Source of the DNA: Terriglobia bacterium
GTDB taxonomy: Bacteria > Acidobacteriota > Terriglobia > Bryobacterales > Bryobacteraceae
Length of the DNA stretch: 41,204 nucleotides
NCBI GenBank assembly: GCA_025363475.1
Contig: JANYDS010000089.1
Coordinates: forward strand, 1-41,204
Reading direction: 5' to 3'
Shown: in pieces, positions 41,115-41,204 of the stretch
How the letters are laid out: each line of letters opens with the position of its first letter
How positions within the stretch are numbered: position 1 is the stretch's first letter
Translations under genes and position numbers: made by a program
Notes under the pieces: generated by a model
What the model was told of the DNA's origin: nothing
Seen by the model: only the letters and a program-made list of their open reading frames with translations
The model's database searches: none

Positions 41115-41129
41115 ACCTCCACTGGAGGT
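41115..41129 (+). promoter_or_regulatory. Hairpin covering the Shine-Dalgarno of the KTSC gene
   Basis: ACCTCC at 41115-41120 pairs with GGAGGT at 41124-41129 around a 3-base loop. GGAGG (41124-41128), seven bases before ATG 41136, is the ribosome binding site, so the stem would hide it. That arrangement suits control of translation by structure, for instance by temperature or a protein. Confidence 0.5.
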
Positions 41130-41135
41130 TGCCTC

Positions 41136-41204
41136 ATGAACATTACCGCCGTGGAATCGACTACGCTGATCGCGATTGGGTATGACGAAAGTCTGAAGCT
41201 GCTG
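41136..41204 (+). CDS. KTSC-domain protein, N-terminus (cut by window edge)
   Basis: From ATG 41136, 23 codons stay open to the edge: MNITAVESTTLIAIGYDESL and on. The V-x-S-x-x-L-x-A-I-G-Y-D pattern is the start of KTSC-domain proteins, short proteins of uncertain function, some of which are found with lysyl-tRNA synthetase or phage genes. GGAGG lies seven bases upstream and is caught in a hairpin. The rest is beyond the window. Confidence 0.6.
   Translation, partial: MNITAVESTTLIAIGYDESLKLL

Noticed and set aside
1-41204. Insertion sequences, CRISPR arrays, tRNA or rRNA genes
   Set aside because: No transposase-like protein, regularly spaced repeats or recognisable RNA gene motifs were seen by eye; a tRNA scan was not possible.

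Overview
ORGANISM. The window is GC-rich and bacterial. The gene content points to a Gram-negative member of the Acidobacteriota, probably near Solibacter/Bryobacter: an fabZ-lpxA-lpxI lipid A operon, TonB, a kinase ending in a DUF4384-like domain, TPR-CHAT proteases with signal peptides, a TIGR02999-type ECF sigma factor, a wHTH-TolB-TPR protein and many secreted hydrolases. This placement is inferred from gene families only; no rRNA, tRNA, CRISPR array or insertion sequence was recognised. LAYOUT. 1-666: the start of a leftward exported protein or lipoprotein gene and a 600-base non-coding stretch with hairpins and short repeats. 667-4465 (+): an exported M1-like metallopeptidase and threonine synthase. 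4504-6310 (-): a FliA/WhiG-type sigma factor, two small proteins and a glycine-rich RRM protein. 6464-10517 (-): an envelope operon with overlapping or abutting genes, transcribed fabZ, lpxA, lpxI, a Gfo/Idh oxidoreductase (GnnA candidate), tonB. 10556-11344 (-): a probable outer-membrane protein. 11386-12972 (-): a RecF/OLD-like ATPase with an ATGA-overlapping small TOPRIM-like protein whose C-terminus has been displaced by a one-base frameshift. 13014-14336 (-): a serine hydrolase. 14434-25471 (-): the most unusual region, a tandemly duplicated module. In transcription order it holds a Ser/Thr kinase with a DUF4384-like C-terminus, a beta-rich protein, a TPR-CHAT protease, a 20-codon relic of the kinase-type C-terminus, a second beta-rich protein, a second TPR-CHAT protease, a stand-alone DUF4384-like protein and an ECF sigma factor. 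25569-27879: an MGDG-synthase-like glycosyltransferase divergent from a PAP2 phosphatase and a small exported protein, with a perfect inverted repeat between them. 27954-29408 (+): a PIN toxin with a non-standard partner and a SET-domain protein. 29563-41204: a LuxR-type regulator, an OYE flavoprotein, an M1 aminopeptidase, a DUF4345/metallo-beta-lactamase fusion, a wHTH-TolB-TPR regulator, a tannase/feruloyl-esterase-like protein, an NHL-repeat protein, a membrane coiled-coil protein and the start of a KTSC-domain gene. HOW THE GENES WORK TOGETHER. The lpx block makes lipid A, and a GnnA-like enzyme there would suggest amide-linked acyl chains. The glycosyltransferase and PAP2 could share a diacylglycerol pool. 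The kinase, CHAT and DUF4384 genes look like a signalling and proteolysis system that has expanded by duplication. It is the strongest candidate here for an undescribed system, followed by the ATPase/TOPRIM pair, a possible and possibly broken defence module.
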